40,665 bases of DNA, from assembly GCA_020634495.1 (NCBI GenBank), contig JACKBR010000040.1, positions 1-40,665 on the forward strand, given 5' to 3'. A program made the translations under genes and the position numbers. This DNA is from Ardenticatenaceae bacterium. GTDB taxonomy: Bacteria; Chloroflexota; Anaerolineae; Promineifilales; Promineifilaceae. This document shows positions 14,897 to 23,308 of this stretch, in pieces (the first letter of the stretch is position 1; each line of letters opens with the position of its first letter). The notes below the pieces were generated by a model that saw only the letters and a program-made list of their open reading frames with translations, was not told the DNA's origin and did no database searches.

Positions 14897-15029
14897 GTTT
14901 CTATGGCATCGTTAAAATTGAAGAAACCTCACATCTCAAGTACACTTCAGCCACCAAAATTTCCACTGATTAACAAATAATCGGGCCTGCTTTGCAGTTT
15001 GCAGCGTGGCCTTTTCAAAGGAGTTTCTA

Positions 15030-16559
15030 ATGAGTTACAAACCAGTAGCCCTCATCATTTTGGATGGGTGGGGGATTCGAGAAGTGGAGCACGGCAATGC
15101 TGTGGTGCAGGCACACACGCCCAACTACCACCATTGGCTGCACAACCGCGAACGCGCCATTTTAGATGCCTCTGGCCAGGCAGTGGGCTTGCCAGATGGT
15201 CAAATGGGCAACTCAGAAGTGGGGCATCTTAATTTGGGGGCTGGTCGTATTGTCTACCAGGATTTAACGCGCATCAATCTGGCCATTCAGGAAGACCGCT
15301 TTGCTCAACAGGAGGTGCTGCGAAACGCGGTGGCTCAGGTAAAAGCCAAAGGGAGCAAGCTGCATCTGGTTGGCCTGATGGGCAATGGTGGTGTCCACAG
15401 CCACCAGGATCATCTATACGCACTGCTGCGCCTGGCCGAAAAGGCAGGCATTGAGCCAATTGTGCATGTGATTACCGACGGCCGTGACACGCCGCCGCAA
15501 AGCGGGCTTGGTTTTGTGCAGAAGCTGGAAGGGTATTTAGCGGAGCATCCTGGGGTAATTGCCTCGGTAAGCGGCCGTTATTACACGATGGATCGAGACC
15601 GACGTTGGGAACGAACAGCGATGGGCTACCGGGTCATTGCCAATCATGAAGGGCACGAAGGGGCAACGGCCGTTTCAGCCACAGCAGCCCTAAAAAATTC
15701 GTATAGCAACGATGTAACCGATGAATTTATTCTGCCCGTGGCCATTGATGTTGGCGACCGGGAAGTGACGGTTGCGCCCGGTGACTGCCTCATTTTCTAC
15801 AACTTCCGCGCCGACCGGATGCGCCAGCCGGTACAAATCTTTGCCTTTGCTGATTTTGACGGCTTTGACCGTCCGTTCATCCCCGACCTGCACCTGGTAA
15901 CCATGACCAACTACGAAGATAATTTTCCGGTCGATGTGATCTTCCCTGATGTGGAGCTGACCAACGTGCTGGCCGAAGTGGTGAGCAAGGCGGGGCTGAA
16001 GCAGTTCCACGCCGCCGAAACGGAAAAATATGCCCACGTCACTTACTTTTTCAACGGGGGCGACGAGACGCCATTCCCTGGCGAAGAGCGCCATTTGCAG
16101 CCGTCGCCCAAAGTGGCCACCTATGATTTGCAGCCGGAGATGAGCGCCTATGAACTAACGGAAGCGGTTCTTCAGCGGCTAAAAGACCATGATGACGATT
16201 TCATTTTGGTGAACTATGCCAATCCAGACATGGTGGGGCATACGGGCGTTTTGGAAGCGGCCGTTCGTGCTGTGGAAGCTGTCGATGAATGTGCGGGCAA
16301 ACTGGTAGAGGCCATTGTGGCAAAGGGCGGGGCGGCCCTGGTTACGGCCGATCATGGCAACTGCGAAATCATGGTCAATGAGAAAACGGGCGAACCACAC
16401 ACGTACCACACCATCCAGCCCGTCTCCTTTTTTGTGATATGCAAAGATTCCCCCTGGCTGCGCCCTCGTGGCATTTTGGCCGATGTGGCCCCCACCGTGC
16501 TCGATCTGATGGGCGTTGACCAGCCCAAGGATATGACTGGTCGCAGTTTAATTGATTAA
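15030..16559 (+). CDS. gpmI: 2,3-bisphosphoglycerate-independent phosphoglycerate mutase
   Basis: A 509-residue manganese-dependent enzyme that interconverts 3- and 2-phosphoglycerate in glycolysis. The first metal aspartate is in ILDGWG (Asp12). The phosphoserine nucleophile is Ser62 in GQMGNSEVGH. ITDGRDTPP, YYTMDRD and FRADRMRQ form the substrate site. TADHGNCE and the late EPHTYHT supply the second metal site. The length is normal. The ATG at 15030 follows AAAGGAG; an upstream frame start at 15006 has no such site. It is convergent with panC, sharing a hairpin at the boundary. Confidence 0.97.
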   Translation: MSYKPVALIILDGWGIREVEHGNAVVQAHTPNYHHWLHNRERAILDASGQAVGLPDGQMGNSEVGHLNLGAGRIVYQDLTRINLAIQEDRFAQQEVLRNAVAQVKAKGSKLHLVGLMGNGGVHSHQDHLYALLRLAEKAGIEPIVHVITDGRDTPPQSGLGFVQKLEGYLAEHPGVIASVSGRYYTMDRDRRWERTAMGYRVIANHEGHEGATAVSATAALKNSYSNDVTDEFILPVAIDVGDREVTVAPGDCLIFYNFRADRMRQPVQIFAFADFDGFDRPFIPDLHLVTMTNYEDNFPVDVIFPDVELTNVLAEVVSKAGLKQFHAAETEKYAHVTYFFNGGDETPFPGEERHLQPSPKVATYDLQPEMSAYELTEAVLQRLKDHDDDFILVNYANPDMVGHTGVLEAAVRAVEAVDECAGKLVEAIVAKGGAALVTADHGNCEIMVNEKTGEPHTYHTIQPVSFFVICKDSPWLRPRGILADVAPTVLDLMGVDQPKDMTGRSLID

Positions 16560-16567
16560 TTTTTTGG

Positions 16568-16637
16568 CCACAGAGGGCACAGAGGTTTTAGAGATATTCT
16601 TTCAGACCTTAGGAATTTTCCTCTTTGTCCTCTGTGG
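16568..16637. terminator. Inverted CACAGAGG repeat between gpmI and panC
   Basis: CCACAGAGGGCACAGAGG (16568-16585) pairs at 16 of 18 positions with 16620-16637, which lies inside panC. The two stop codons are 52 bases apart. The last residues of PanC (about EATEDKEENS) are repeat-encoded. It is a plausible shared terminator and belongs to the dispersed CTCTGTG family. Confidence 0.65.
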
Positions 16638-17475
16638 CTTCAACTAAAATATTGTCGATGAGCCGGGTTTGGCCAAAGAAAACGGCCGTTGACAGCAAAA
16701 CCCCCTCTTTCACCACGTCCAACTCTGCCAGCGTGCGCGGGTCGGCGGCGCTGACGTAATCGATGCGAGCCTGGGGAACGGCCGTAATCATTTGTTGCAT
16801 CAGTTGCCGCAGCTGGTCGCCAGACCGCTCGCCCGCTTCATAAGCCGCCTTCGCCGCAGTCAGCGCCCGGTACAGCACCGGCGCAGCCGCTCGATTTTCC
16901 TCAGAAAGCAGAGCGTTGCGCGAACTCATCGCCAGGCCATCTGCCTCGCGCACGGTTGGGCCAATTACCATTTGCACATTCAAATTGAGATCGCGCACCA
17001 GTTGGCGCAGCACAATCGTTTGTTGGGCATCTTTTTGGCCAAAATAGGCCCGTGTAGGCTGCACAATGTTAAACAGTTTGGCAACCACCGTGGCCACACC
17101 GGCAAAATGGGTGGGGCGGGAACGGCCTTCCAGCGGCCGCGTTACCTGACTCAACGTGATGGTTGTTTGAAAATCGGGGGGGTACATGAGGGCGTCACTG
17201 GGCGTAAACACCAAATCAACTCCGGCCGCCTCTAGCTGGGCCAGATCGCCCTCTAAATTACGCGGGTAGCTGCTTAAATCCTCGGTGGGGGCAAACTGGG
17301 TGGGATTGACGAAGATGGTAACGGCCGTCTTATCATTTGCCGCCAAAGAAAGCCGCACCAACGACAGGTGCCCCGCGTGCAGATAGCCCATCGTGGGAAC
17401 CAACCCCCAGTCCAAAGTAGGATCAGCCCAGCGCAGTCGCCGCACGTCTGTAATGTCTGCTGTTACGATCATCAT
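16609..17475 (-). CDS. panC: Pantothenate synthetase
   Basis: A 288-residue enzyme joining pantoate and beta-alanine with ATP hydrolysis to AMP. The HxGH-type motif is LHAGH with His33 and His36 in PTMGYLHAGHLSL. FVNPTQFAPTEDLSSYPR, FGQKDAQQ and the KMSKS-like MSSRNALL segment are present. The ATG at 17475 overlaps the panE stop (ATGA), showing translational coupling. It is third in the panB-panE-panC operon. The C-terminal ten or so residues come from the CACAGAGG repeat. Confidence 0.96.
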   Translation of the reverse strand: MMIVTADITDVRRLRWADPTLDWGLVPTMGYLHAGHLSLVRLSLAANDKTAVTIFVNPTQFAPTEDLSSYPRNLEGDLAQLEAAGVDLVFTPSDALMYPPDFQTTITLSQVTRPLEGRSRPTHFAGVATVVAKLFNIVQPTRAYFGQKDAQQTIVLRQLVRDLNLNVQMVIGPTVREADGLAMSSRNALLSEENRAAAPVLYRALTAAKAAYEAGERSGDQLRQLMQQMITAVPQARIDYVSAADPRTLAELDVVKEGVLLSTAVFFGQTRLIDNILVEATEDKEENS

Positions 17476-18455
17476 TCGTTTCCTTTCCGCTCGATTGTTT
17501 CATTAAGAAGCTGCAAAATGGCTTCTGGCGTGGGCGCTTCCGGCCAAATGCCTTGTTCCGCTTGCTGCACGGCCGTTTGCAACACAGCGTTCACCGGGGT
17601 GGCCACCCCCAACCGACGGCCAAAATCGACCACCGCGCCGCAAATGGCACCAATTTCTGTGGGACGGCCGTTGGCCAAATCTTGCCGCATGGATGAATGG
17701 TTGGCTGCGGTGGCCTGGGCCACGGTCAGCGCCTGGGCTGCGGCATTGGCGAAGGGAAGCTGGATGTTTTGGGCCGCAGCCACCTGCGCCACTTCTGCCG
17801 CTGCCTGCTGCATCAGCCGTCGGGCCAGCTCATTTTCCGCCAAAAATCCATTGGGCACCTGCAAAACGGCCGTTAGCGGATTGATCCCCGCGTTAATGGC
17901 CAGCTTGCCCCAAACCAATCCGTGGGCATTGGCTGATAGGCTGGTAGAAAAGCCTGCTGCCTGAAACAAAGCCACAATCTCCTGGGGAGGAACGGCCGTT
18001 TCTGCTGAATCTGCCACGTAAGTGTGCCCGGTGCCCGCGTGCCGCACCACGCCCGGTTCCAGCAGGGCCGCTCCTTCAGAGGTGATGCCCAAATTGGCGT
18101 GGTTTTGGCCTAAGACGGCCGTTAACGTTTCCAGATTGCCCAGGCCATTTTGCAGCGTCAGGGCAACGCCCTTTGGTGCTAAAAGCTGTGCGGCCGTTTC
18201 TGCTGCTTGTTGTGTCTGGTGGCTTTTAACTAAAATCAGAGCCAGGTCAGCTGGTGCGGCCGTTTGGGGATCATTGGTGCAGGCAAGGTGGATGGTTTGG
18301 GAACGGCCGTCTGGCAGGATGAGCTGTAAGCCCCGCTCGCGCAAAGCAGTAAGCTGCGCTGGCCAATGTCCTACCAGGGTTACTCTGGCAACCTGGCTCA
18401 GTCTGGCCCCAAACAGGCAGCCCATCGCCCCAATGCCAATGACCGCAACGTGCAT
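17472..18455 (-). CDS. panE: 2-dehydropantoate 2-reductase (ketopantoate reductase)
   Basis: A 327-residue NADPH-dependent reductase that makes pantoate. The Rossmann GxGxMG is at 7-12 (GIGAMG). LVKSHQT ends the cofactor domain. The catalytic Lys184 is in VWGKLAINAGINPLTA, and NHSSMRQDLANGRPTEI is the C-terminal active-site segment. It begins one base after panB and overlaps panC by four bases, so the three pantothenate genes are tightly coupled. It contains five or more ACGGCCGT copies. Confidence 0.95.
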   Translation of the reverse strand: MHVAVIGIGAMGCLFGARLSQVARVTLVGHWPAQLTALRERGLQLILPDGRSQTIHLACTNDPQTAAPADLALILVKSHQTQQAAETAAQLLAPKGVALTLQNGLGNLETLTAVLGQNHANLGITSEGAALLEPGVVRHAGTGHTYVADSAETAVPPQEIVALFQAAGFSTSLSANAHGLVWGKLAINAGINPLTAVLQVPNGFLAENELARRLMQQAAAEVAQVAAAQNIQLPFANAAAQALTVAQATAANHSSMRQDLANGRPTEIGAICGAVVDFGRRLGVATPVNAVLQTAVQQAEQGIWPEAPTPEAILQLLNETIERKGNE

Positions 18456-18456
18456 C

Positions 18457-19311
18457 TTACCGTCCAGCCACCGCAGCTAAAAAGGCAGCCTCTTCCGCTT
18501 CGCTCATGGGGTAGGTGTGTTCTTCTGCCGGGAAGGTACGGTTGCGCACCTCTTCGCTGTAGGTTTGTACGGCCGTTGTCACCGCCTCACCAATGGCCCC
18601 AAACTGTTTTACAAAGCGTGGTTGGAGCCGGTCGTACAGTCCCAGCATGTCGTGGTAAACCAGCACTTGCCCATCGCAGCCCACCCCAGCGCCAATGCCG
18701 ATAGTGGGAATGGTGAGCCGCTGACTAATTTTAGTGGCAACGGGGGCAGGCACAGCTTCCAGGACAATGGCAAAACAACCAGCTTCTTGCAGCGCCAGGG
18801 CATCTTCTAACAACGCCTGGGCGGAAGCGGCCGTTTTGCCTTGAATGCGAAAACCGCCCAGTTGGGATACCGTCTGTGGCGTCAGGCCGATGTGGCCCAT
18901 AACCGGGATGCCTGCCTGCACAATCGCTTTAATCGTGCTGGCAATCTCGCGGCCACCTTCTACCTTCACGCACTCCATGGCGGCTTCCTTAAGGAACCGG
19001 CCAGCATTACGTACCGCTTCGGCTTTATCTGCCTGGTAAGAAAGGAATGGCATATCCCCAACCAGCAGCGCCGCCGTGGTCCCCTTGGCCACCGCTTTGC
19101 AATGATGGAGCATCTCCTCCATAGTCACCTGGGTCGTGCCAGAATAGCCCAGCATCACCATGCCCAGCGAGTCGCCCACCAAAATAATGTCGATGTCTGC
19201 TTTGTCCACCAAAACTGCGGCGGCAAAGTCGTACGCGGTAAGCATGGTGATGGGAACGTTGGTCTGCTTGCGCTTTTGAATATCAAGAATGGTTACCTTT
19301 TTTCGGCTCAT
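18457..19311 (-). CDS. panB: 3-methyl-2-oxobutanoate hydroxymethyltransferase
   Basis: A 284-residue enzyme that transfers a hydroxymethyl group from methylene-tetrahydrofolate to ketoisovalerate, the first committed step to pantothenate. Metal aspartates are in LVGDSLGM (Asp47) and VGDMPF (Asp86). VKVEGG (Lys116, Glu118) and VLEAVP (Glu185) complete the site. IGIGAGVGCDGQVLV is the conserved late loop. GGGAGGA lies eight bases before the ATG, making it the strongly translated first gene of panB-panE-panC. Confidence 0.97.
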   Translation of the reverse strand: MSRKKVTILDIQKRKQTNVPITMLTAYDFAAAVLVDKADIDIILVGDSLGMVMLGYSGTTQVTMEEMLHHCKAVAKGTTAALLVGDMPFLSYQADKAEAVRNAGRFLKEAAMECVKVEGGREIASTIKAIVQAGIPVMGHIGLTPQTVSQLGGFRIQGKTAASAQALLEDALALQEAGCFAIVLEAVPAPVATKISQRLTIPTIGIGAGVGCDGQVLVYHDMLGLYDRLQPRFVKQFGAIGEAVTTAVQTYSEEVRNRTFPAEEHTYPMSEAEEAAFLAAVAGR

Positions 19312-19620
19312 AGGAAATTCCTCCCAAATTGGGCAAAATCGGCTGATTTTGTAAACAATTTTACCGCCAGAATGACTTTCATCTTAGTGATTTATGCTGT
19401 GAAATATTCAATAATAGAAACCGATTCAACAATAACATTTTGGAGAGAGTATGATGGATTGGCTGCCAGTAATAATTTTATTGACCATTTTAGTCGTAAC
19501 GTTAATACCAACACCAAAATCAGAAGAGTCAAACGACAGCTTGCCCTGCTAATTACTTTCTCGCATTGCTCCAGGTTTGTCTTAATTTTCCCCGCTAATT
19601 TATCGTGCTAAAATTGAATC
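19312..19620. other. Divergent intergenic region, AT-rich
   Basis: This is an AT-rich gap between panB (minus) and the thioredoxin-like gene (plus). It must hold the panB promoter; no consensus hexamer pair is convincing. It contains one short ORF with a good ribosome-binding site (19451-19552, listed separately). Confidence 0.6.
19451..19552 (+). CDS. Possible 33-residue membrane miniprotein
   Basis: A short frame starts ATGATG behind GGAGAGAG. It encodes MMDW followed by a hydrophobic helix (LPVIILLTILVVTLIPTP) and a polar tail of about 13 residues ending in Cys. This is the layout of a single-pass small membrane protein. It lies 68 bases before the thioredoxin-like gene on the same strand. 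The support is the ribosome-binding site plus a clean helix; chance cannot be excluded without conservation. Confidence 0.35.
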   Translation: MMDWLPVIILLTILVVTLIPTPKSEESNDSLPC

Positions 19621-20721
19621 ATGGCTGCTGACTTGCTTGAACCACGCATTGTTCGTATGCCGAATCTGGCTGAGGGTGATTGGCTAAACGGCCGTCCTCT
19701 TACCAGAAATCAGCTGCGTGGCCGGGTTGTTCTCATAGACTTTTGGGATTATACCTGCATTAACTGTTTACGAACGCTCCCCTATCTTAAACAATGGCAT
19801 CAGCGTTATGCTGAGCATGGCCTGGTCATTATTGGTATCCACACGCCAGAGTTTCGCTTTGCCCAGTTTCGGCACCATTTAGAAGCGGCCGTTGCCGAGC
19901 ATGAAATCCCTTACCCCATTTTGCTAGATAACCAGCAGAAGAACTGGTCAGAGTTTGCCACAAAAGCGTGGCCGACGAAATTTCTCATCGATCCAGATGG
20001 ATATGTGCGCTTTAAGCGGCAAGGCGAAGGCTATTATCAGGAAACCGAGCGGGCTATCCAGGCTTTGCTGCGCCTGCGCCAGCCGGATATTAGCTTACCT
20101 GCCGTGCTGCCGCCACTGCGGGCCGAGGATACGCCTGGAGCGGTTTGCTACCGGCCGACACCTGAGCTTTATGCGGGGTTTCAAGGGGGTGGTTTGTTTG
20201 GCGGGGCCTTGGGTAACCCGGAAGGCTACGTGCCGAATAGTTCGGTCATTTACCGTTTACCACCTGTGAAATTGTGGCAGGAGGGTCATTTTTATGTGGA
20301 TGGCATTTGGCGGGCCTGGCCAGAGGCATTGGCTTTTGCTGGTGAGCAGGGTGGGGAGATTGTGCTGCCGTATTCGGCCGTTTCTGTGAATGCGGTGCTG
20401 GCCCCCACGGCCGATCCGGTAGAAACGGTGTTGGACATTAAGCCCACAGAGGCAGTGCCAGAGGTGGAGGTGGTGCAAAACGGCCGTTTCCTAACCAAGA
20501 TGCAGGCTGGCCGCGATGTGATGTTTGCTGAAAACGGCCGTAGTTTTATTCGCGTAGATCGCCCAAGAATGGTGAATTTGATCGCCAACCCCAACTTTGC
20601 CAGCCATACTCTGCGCCTCATCTTCCAGGCGCGTGGTTTGGCGCTTTATGCCTTCACCTTTACGGGTTGTGTCGCCTCAACCAACGATTCATCCAGCGCC
20701 GATACCTTCCGGGTTCCCTAA
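19621..20721 (+). CDS. DipZ-like thioredoxin-family protein
   Basis: A 366-residue protein. The N-terminal 160 residues are a TlpA/AhpC-TSA-like thioredoxin domain: VVLIDFWDYTCINCLRT with the CINC pair (Cys46, Cys49), GIHTPEF, and the cis-Pro region AWPTKFLID. The second half (about 180-350: TPELYAGF, later IVLPYSAVSVNAVL, ending TFTGCV) matches the C-terminal domain of DipZ-type proteins, though the membrane CcdA part is absent. There is no signal peptide, so it is predicted cytoplasmic, unusual for DipZ-like domains. It probably acts as a disulfide oxidoreductase. Its 3' end overlaps the convergent TPR gene by 33 bases. Confidence 0.85.
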   Translation: MAADLLEPRIVRMPNLAEGDWLNGRPLTRNQLRGRVVLIDFWDYTCINCLRTLPYLKQWHQRYAEHGLVIIGIHTPEFRFAQFRHHLEAAVAEHEIPYPILLDNQQKNWSEFATKAWPTKFLIDPDGYVRFKRQGEGYYQETERAIQALLRLRQPDISLPAVLPPLRAEDTPGAVCYRPTPELYAGFQGGGLFGGALGNPEGYVPNSSVIYRLPPVKLWQEGHFYVDGIWRAWPEALAFAGEQGGEIVLPYSAVSVNAVLAPTADPVETVLDIKPTEAVPEVEVVQNGRFLTKMQAGRDVMFAENGRSFIRVDRPRMVNLIANPNFASHTLRLIFQARGLALYAFTFTGCVASTNDSSSADTFRVP

Positions 20722-21693
20722 TAATTGGCTTAATTCAGCCGCATCAGCCTGTAAGTAACCAAGGTGAGGATAATCTGGCTGGTTGACCAGCTGCGCTTGG
20801 ATGAGCGGTACGCCAGGGGCAAACGCCTGCATTTTTTCTAGCACCGTATTTGCCTGGTCTGTTTCTTGCAGGGCGGCAAGGCAGCGCCAGAGATAATAAT
20901 GTGCCTGCAATTCGTACTCCAAAAAGCGCAGCGAGCCGCTAATCGCTTCCATGAAGCTGCCAACTGCATCCCGATATGCCGCCTGCCGGTATTGACATAA
21001 TCCCAAATGATAGCGGTAAAGCGCATTTCCTGGTTCCAGGGCCAGCGCCTGAGCAAAGCTTTCTTCAGCTTTGTCGAACCTGGCTTCGGCCAGAAAAACT
21101 TGCCCTAAAGTGTTGTAGACGGGGTGAGCATGGGGCTTGCGGGCAACGGCTTCTTTGGCGCTGCGTTCGGCGCGGCTAAAGTCTAGCTGGGTCAGGTAGA
21201 TAAGGGCGCGCAGTTGGTACGATTCCCAAAAATCGGGCCGGGCTTGAATGGCTTTGTCTACCAGCGTCAGCGCGGTTTCCATGTCCCCAGCGCGAAAGCG
21301 CCGAAAGGCAACGCGGTAGGAGATGGGGGTGTTGAAGGTGCGCTGGAGAAACAGCAGTAAAAAGGTGAGCCCCACGCCGATGAGGGTTTCGCTGACATTG
21401 CCGCGAATCATTCCCAGGCTAATGCCTACAAGGGCGGGGACGGCGATGAGTACGGCCGTAAAGCGCAACCTCATCTCTGCATGTCGTGTCCAATAAAGCA
21501 GAAAAATGAAGAGGGTCAGGCTAATGACGAGGGCAACGGCCGTATTAAATTCTCCCGGCGTAATGAGATATAGCAGCAGCCCCACGCCCCAAATGAGCAC
21601 CGTGATGATGATGGGCAAGAGAAGGCTAGCACGTAGCTCTTTTTTAGAAAGCGCATGGGCCGAGCGCTGCTTTTGTTTTGATGTTTCTGCCAA
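20689..21693 (-). CDS. Membrane-anchored TPR protein
   Basis: A 334-residue protein. Four hydrophobic segments (about 24-47, 50-67, 78-96, 102-117) are followed by TPR motifs from about residue 128 (FRAGDMETALTLVDKAIQARP, then FSRAERSAKEAVARKP, FDKAEESFAQALALEPGN, YRDAVGSFMEAI). The TPR region is probably cytoplasmic and mediates protein contacts. There is no enzymatic motif, and the partner is unknown. It is convergent with, and overlaps, the thioredoxin-like gene. It may be read with the sensor kinase upstream, though a 181-bp gap separates them. Confidence 0.82.
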   Translation of the reverse strand: MAETSKQKQRSAHALSKKELRASLLLPIIITVLIWGVGLLLYLITPGEFNTAVALVISLTLFIFLLYWTRHAEMRLRFTAVLIAVPALVGISLGMIRGNVSETLIGVGLTFLLLFLQRTFNTPISYRVAFRRFRAGDMETALTLVDKAIQARPDFWESYQLRALIYLTQLDFSRAERSAKEAVARKPHAHPVYNTLGQVFLAEARFDKAEESFAQALALEPGNALYRYHLGLCQYRQAAYRDAVGSFMEAISGSLRFLEYELQAHYYLWRCLAALQETDQANTVLEKMQAFAPGVPLIQAQLVNQPDYPHLGYLQADAAELSQLLGNPEGIGAG

Positions 21694-21874
21694 AAAGTGA
21701 CTCCAATCAATCTAGTTTGAACAATAATAGCGCAACTGTGCTTCCGCTGCCCATTGCTGGGAGAACTGGTTGATGGATTGGCTGCTTGTACGGAGGATTT
21801 GGGAGACGAATATGACTTATTTTCCTGGACAAAAATCAGGTACACAAAGGACGATGGTTTTGAGGAAACGAGGT

Positions 21875-23059
21875 TTAGGGGGCAACGGCCGTTGCCAATC
21901 CTTCAGGTGTTGGTTCTGGTTTGTCTGGGGCCACGGGCAGCATAAAATGAAAGGCTGTGCCTTCGCCGTATTGACTATGGAACCAGATACGGCCGTTCTG
22001 TTTCTCAATCAGCGATTTTGTAATAAAAAGCCCTAACCCGGTTCCCGGCCTGGCCTGCACATCAGAATCTTGAGAGCGGAAAAACTTGGAAAAAATTTTC
22101 TTTTGCTCCTCCGCATGAATGCCAAGCCCTGTGTCTTTAATGGTGACATGAACTGCCTGATGCCGCTGCTCATAAACGGCCGTTACCGAAATTTCCCCAT
22201 TGTTGGGCGTGTATTTAATGGCATTGCTCAGCAAATTGGTCAGCACCTGAATCATGCGATCCCGATCGGCCAGAATCAGCGGCAGATTTTCCGGTACATC
22301 AACGTCAAGCGAATGTTCCTTGATGGCTATATCATGATCCAGGCTTTCAATAATCTTCAAAATAAGCTGGCGCAAATCCAGGCGATTAACTTCCAGCCGG
22401 ATATTTCCCGTTTCCAATCGAGAAATATCATCTAAATCCACAATGAGCGCCTGCATACGCTCCAGGCTAAAGTTGACCTTGCCCAGCAGCTGCGCCTGGG
22501 TTTCATTTAGCGGGCCAACACGTTTGAGCAGCTCATTTGTCGTGGCTATTTGGGCAATCGGATTGCGCAATTCATGGGCAGCCATGGCAATAAATTCGGT
22601 CTTGGCATAATTGGCCGATTTAACCGCTTCATACAACTGTTCCATTTCAGCCTGATGAGCCTGTTCGTGATCGTGGAGGAATTTTTTACGCAAACTGGTG
22701 TTAACACGAGTGCGCAGCAGCGTTTGGTTTGGCGGCTTCACCAGATAATCTTCAGCGCCCAGCTCAATACAGCGGATGGCGCTATCAATTTGGCTGTCGG
22801 CTGAGACCACAATGACGGGGATGGCTGCCAGGTCAGGCTCTTGGGACATCAATTCTAGTACTTGAAACCCGTTCAAATTGGGCATCATAATGTCTAGCAA
22901 AATCAAATCAAAAAAGTGGGCCCGCATTAAATCGATGGCTTCCCGGCCATCACCGGCCAGGGTGACATGATGCTGGTTTTGTTCCAAAGCTAACTTCATA
23001 ATTTGCCGAATGACTGCGTTGTCATCGACAACTAAAATGGAACCATGCAAACCTTCCAT
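21875..23059 (-). CDS. Response-regulator receiver / histidine kinase hybrid
   Basis: A 394-residue signalling protein with an N-terminal receiver (1-120). Its phospho-acceptor is Asp56 in LLDIMMP, with acidic pocket VVDDN and Lys108 in YLVKPP. A short coiled linker and a HisKA domain follow with His162 in AAHELRNPIAQ. The HATPase has an N box (NLLSNAIKYTP), G1 (DTGLGI) and G2 (GTGLGL). No membrane segment or DNA-binding domain is present, so it is cytosolic and relays phosphate to a partner. I chose the ATG at 23059 behind TGGAG; the frame opens at a TTG at 23104. No dedicated regulator is adjacent; the NarL regulator at 33875 is 11 kb away. Confidence 0.92.
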   Translation of the reverse strand: MEGLHGSILVVDDNAVIRQIMKLALEQNQHHVTLAGDGREAIDLMRAHFFDLILLDIMMPNLNGFQVLELMSQEPDLAAIPVIVVSADSQIDSAIRCIELGAEDYLVKPPNQTLLRTRVNTSLRKKFLHDHEQAHQAEMEQLYEAVKSANYAKTEFIAMAAHELRNPIAQIATTNELLKRVGPLNETQAQLLGKVNFSLERMQALIVDLDDISRLETGNIRLEVNRLDLRQLILKIIESLDHDIAIKEHSLDVDVPENLPLILADRDRMIQVLTNLLSNAIKYTPNNGEISVTAVYEQRHQAVHVTIKDTGLGIHAEEQKKIFSKFFRSQDSDVQARPGTGLGLFITKSLIEKQNGRIWFHSQYGEGTAFHFMLPVAPDKPEPTPEGLATAVAP

Positions 23060-23231
23060 ACTAAAAACTCCAATAAAGATTACCGACAGACGGCCGTTTC
23101 CCAATACTCCAAAGACCGAAAAGAGTGTAACAGGACATTCTCACAAAAAAACTCGCCACAACGCCGTGCAGAATATGACAAAACGTCAGCTAAAACATGA
23201 TAAATTTCCAGGCAAAATAGGATGATTCAAG

Positions 23232-23260
23232 TTGACAAAACTAGCCACTCCTGCGAATAT
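23232..23260 (+). promoter_or_regulatory. Possible glpABC promoter
   Basis: A perfect TTGACA (23232-23237) is followed after 17 bp by GAATAT, a weak -10; the alternative TATCTT lies 20 bp away. It is about 50 bases upstream of the glpA ATG. The poor -10 suggests activator dependence, or that this is not the real promoter. Confidence 0.35.
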
Positions 23261-23308
23261 CTTGGTACAACGATTTGGGTTGTGTGTTTGGAAGAAGAAG
23301 GAAGAAAC

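Noticed and set aside
15690..16094. Antisense frame within gpmI
   Set aside because: There is no start signal and no recognisable domain. GC-rich codon bias on the other strand produces such frames.
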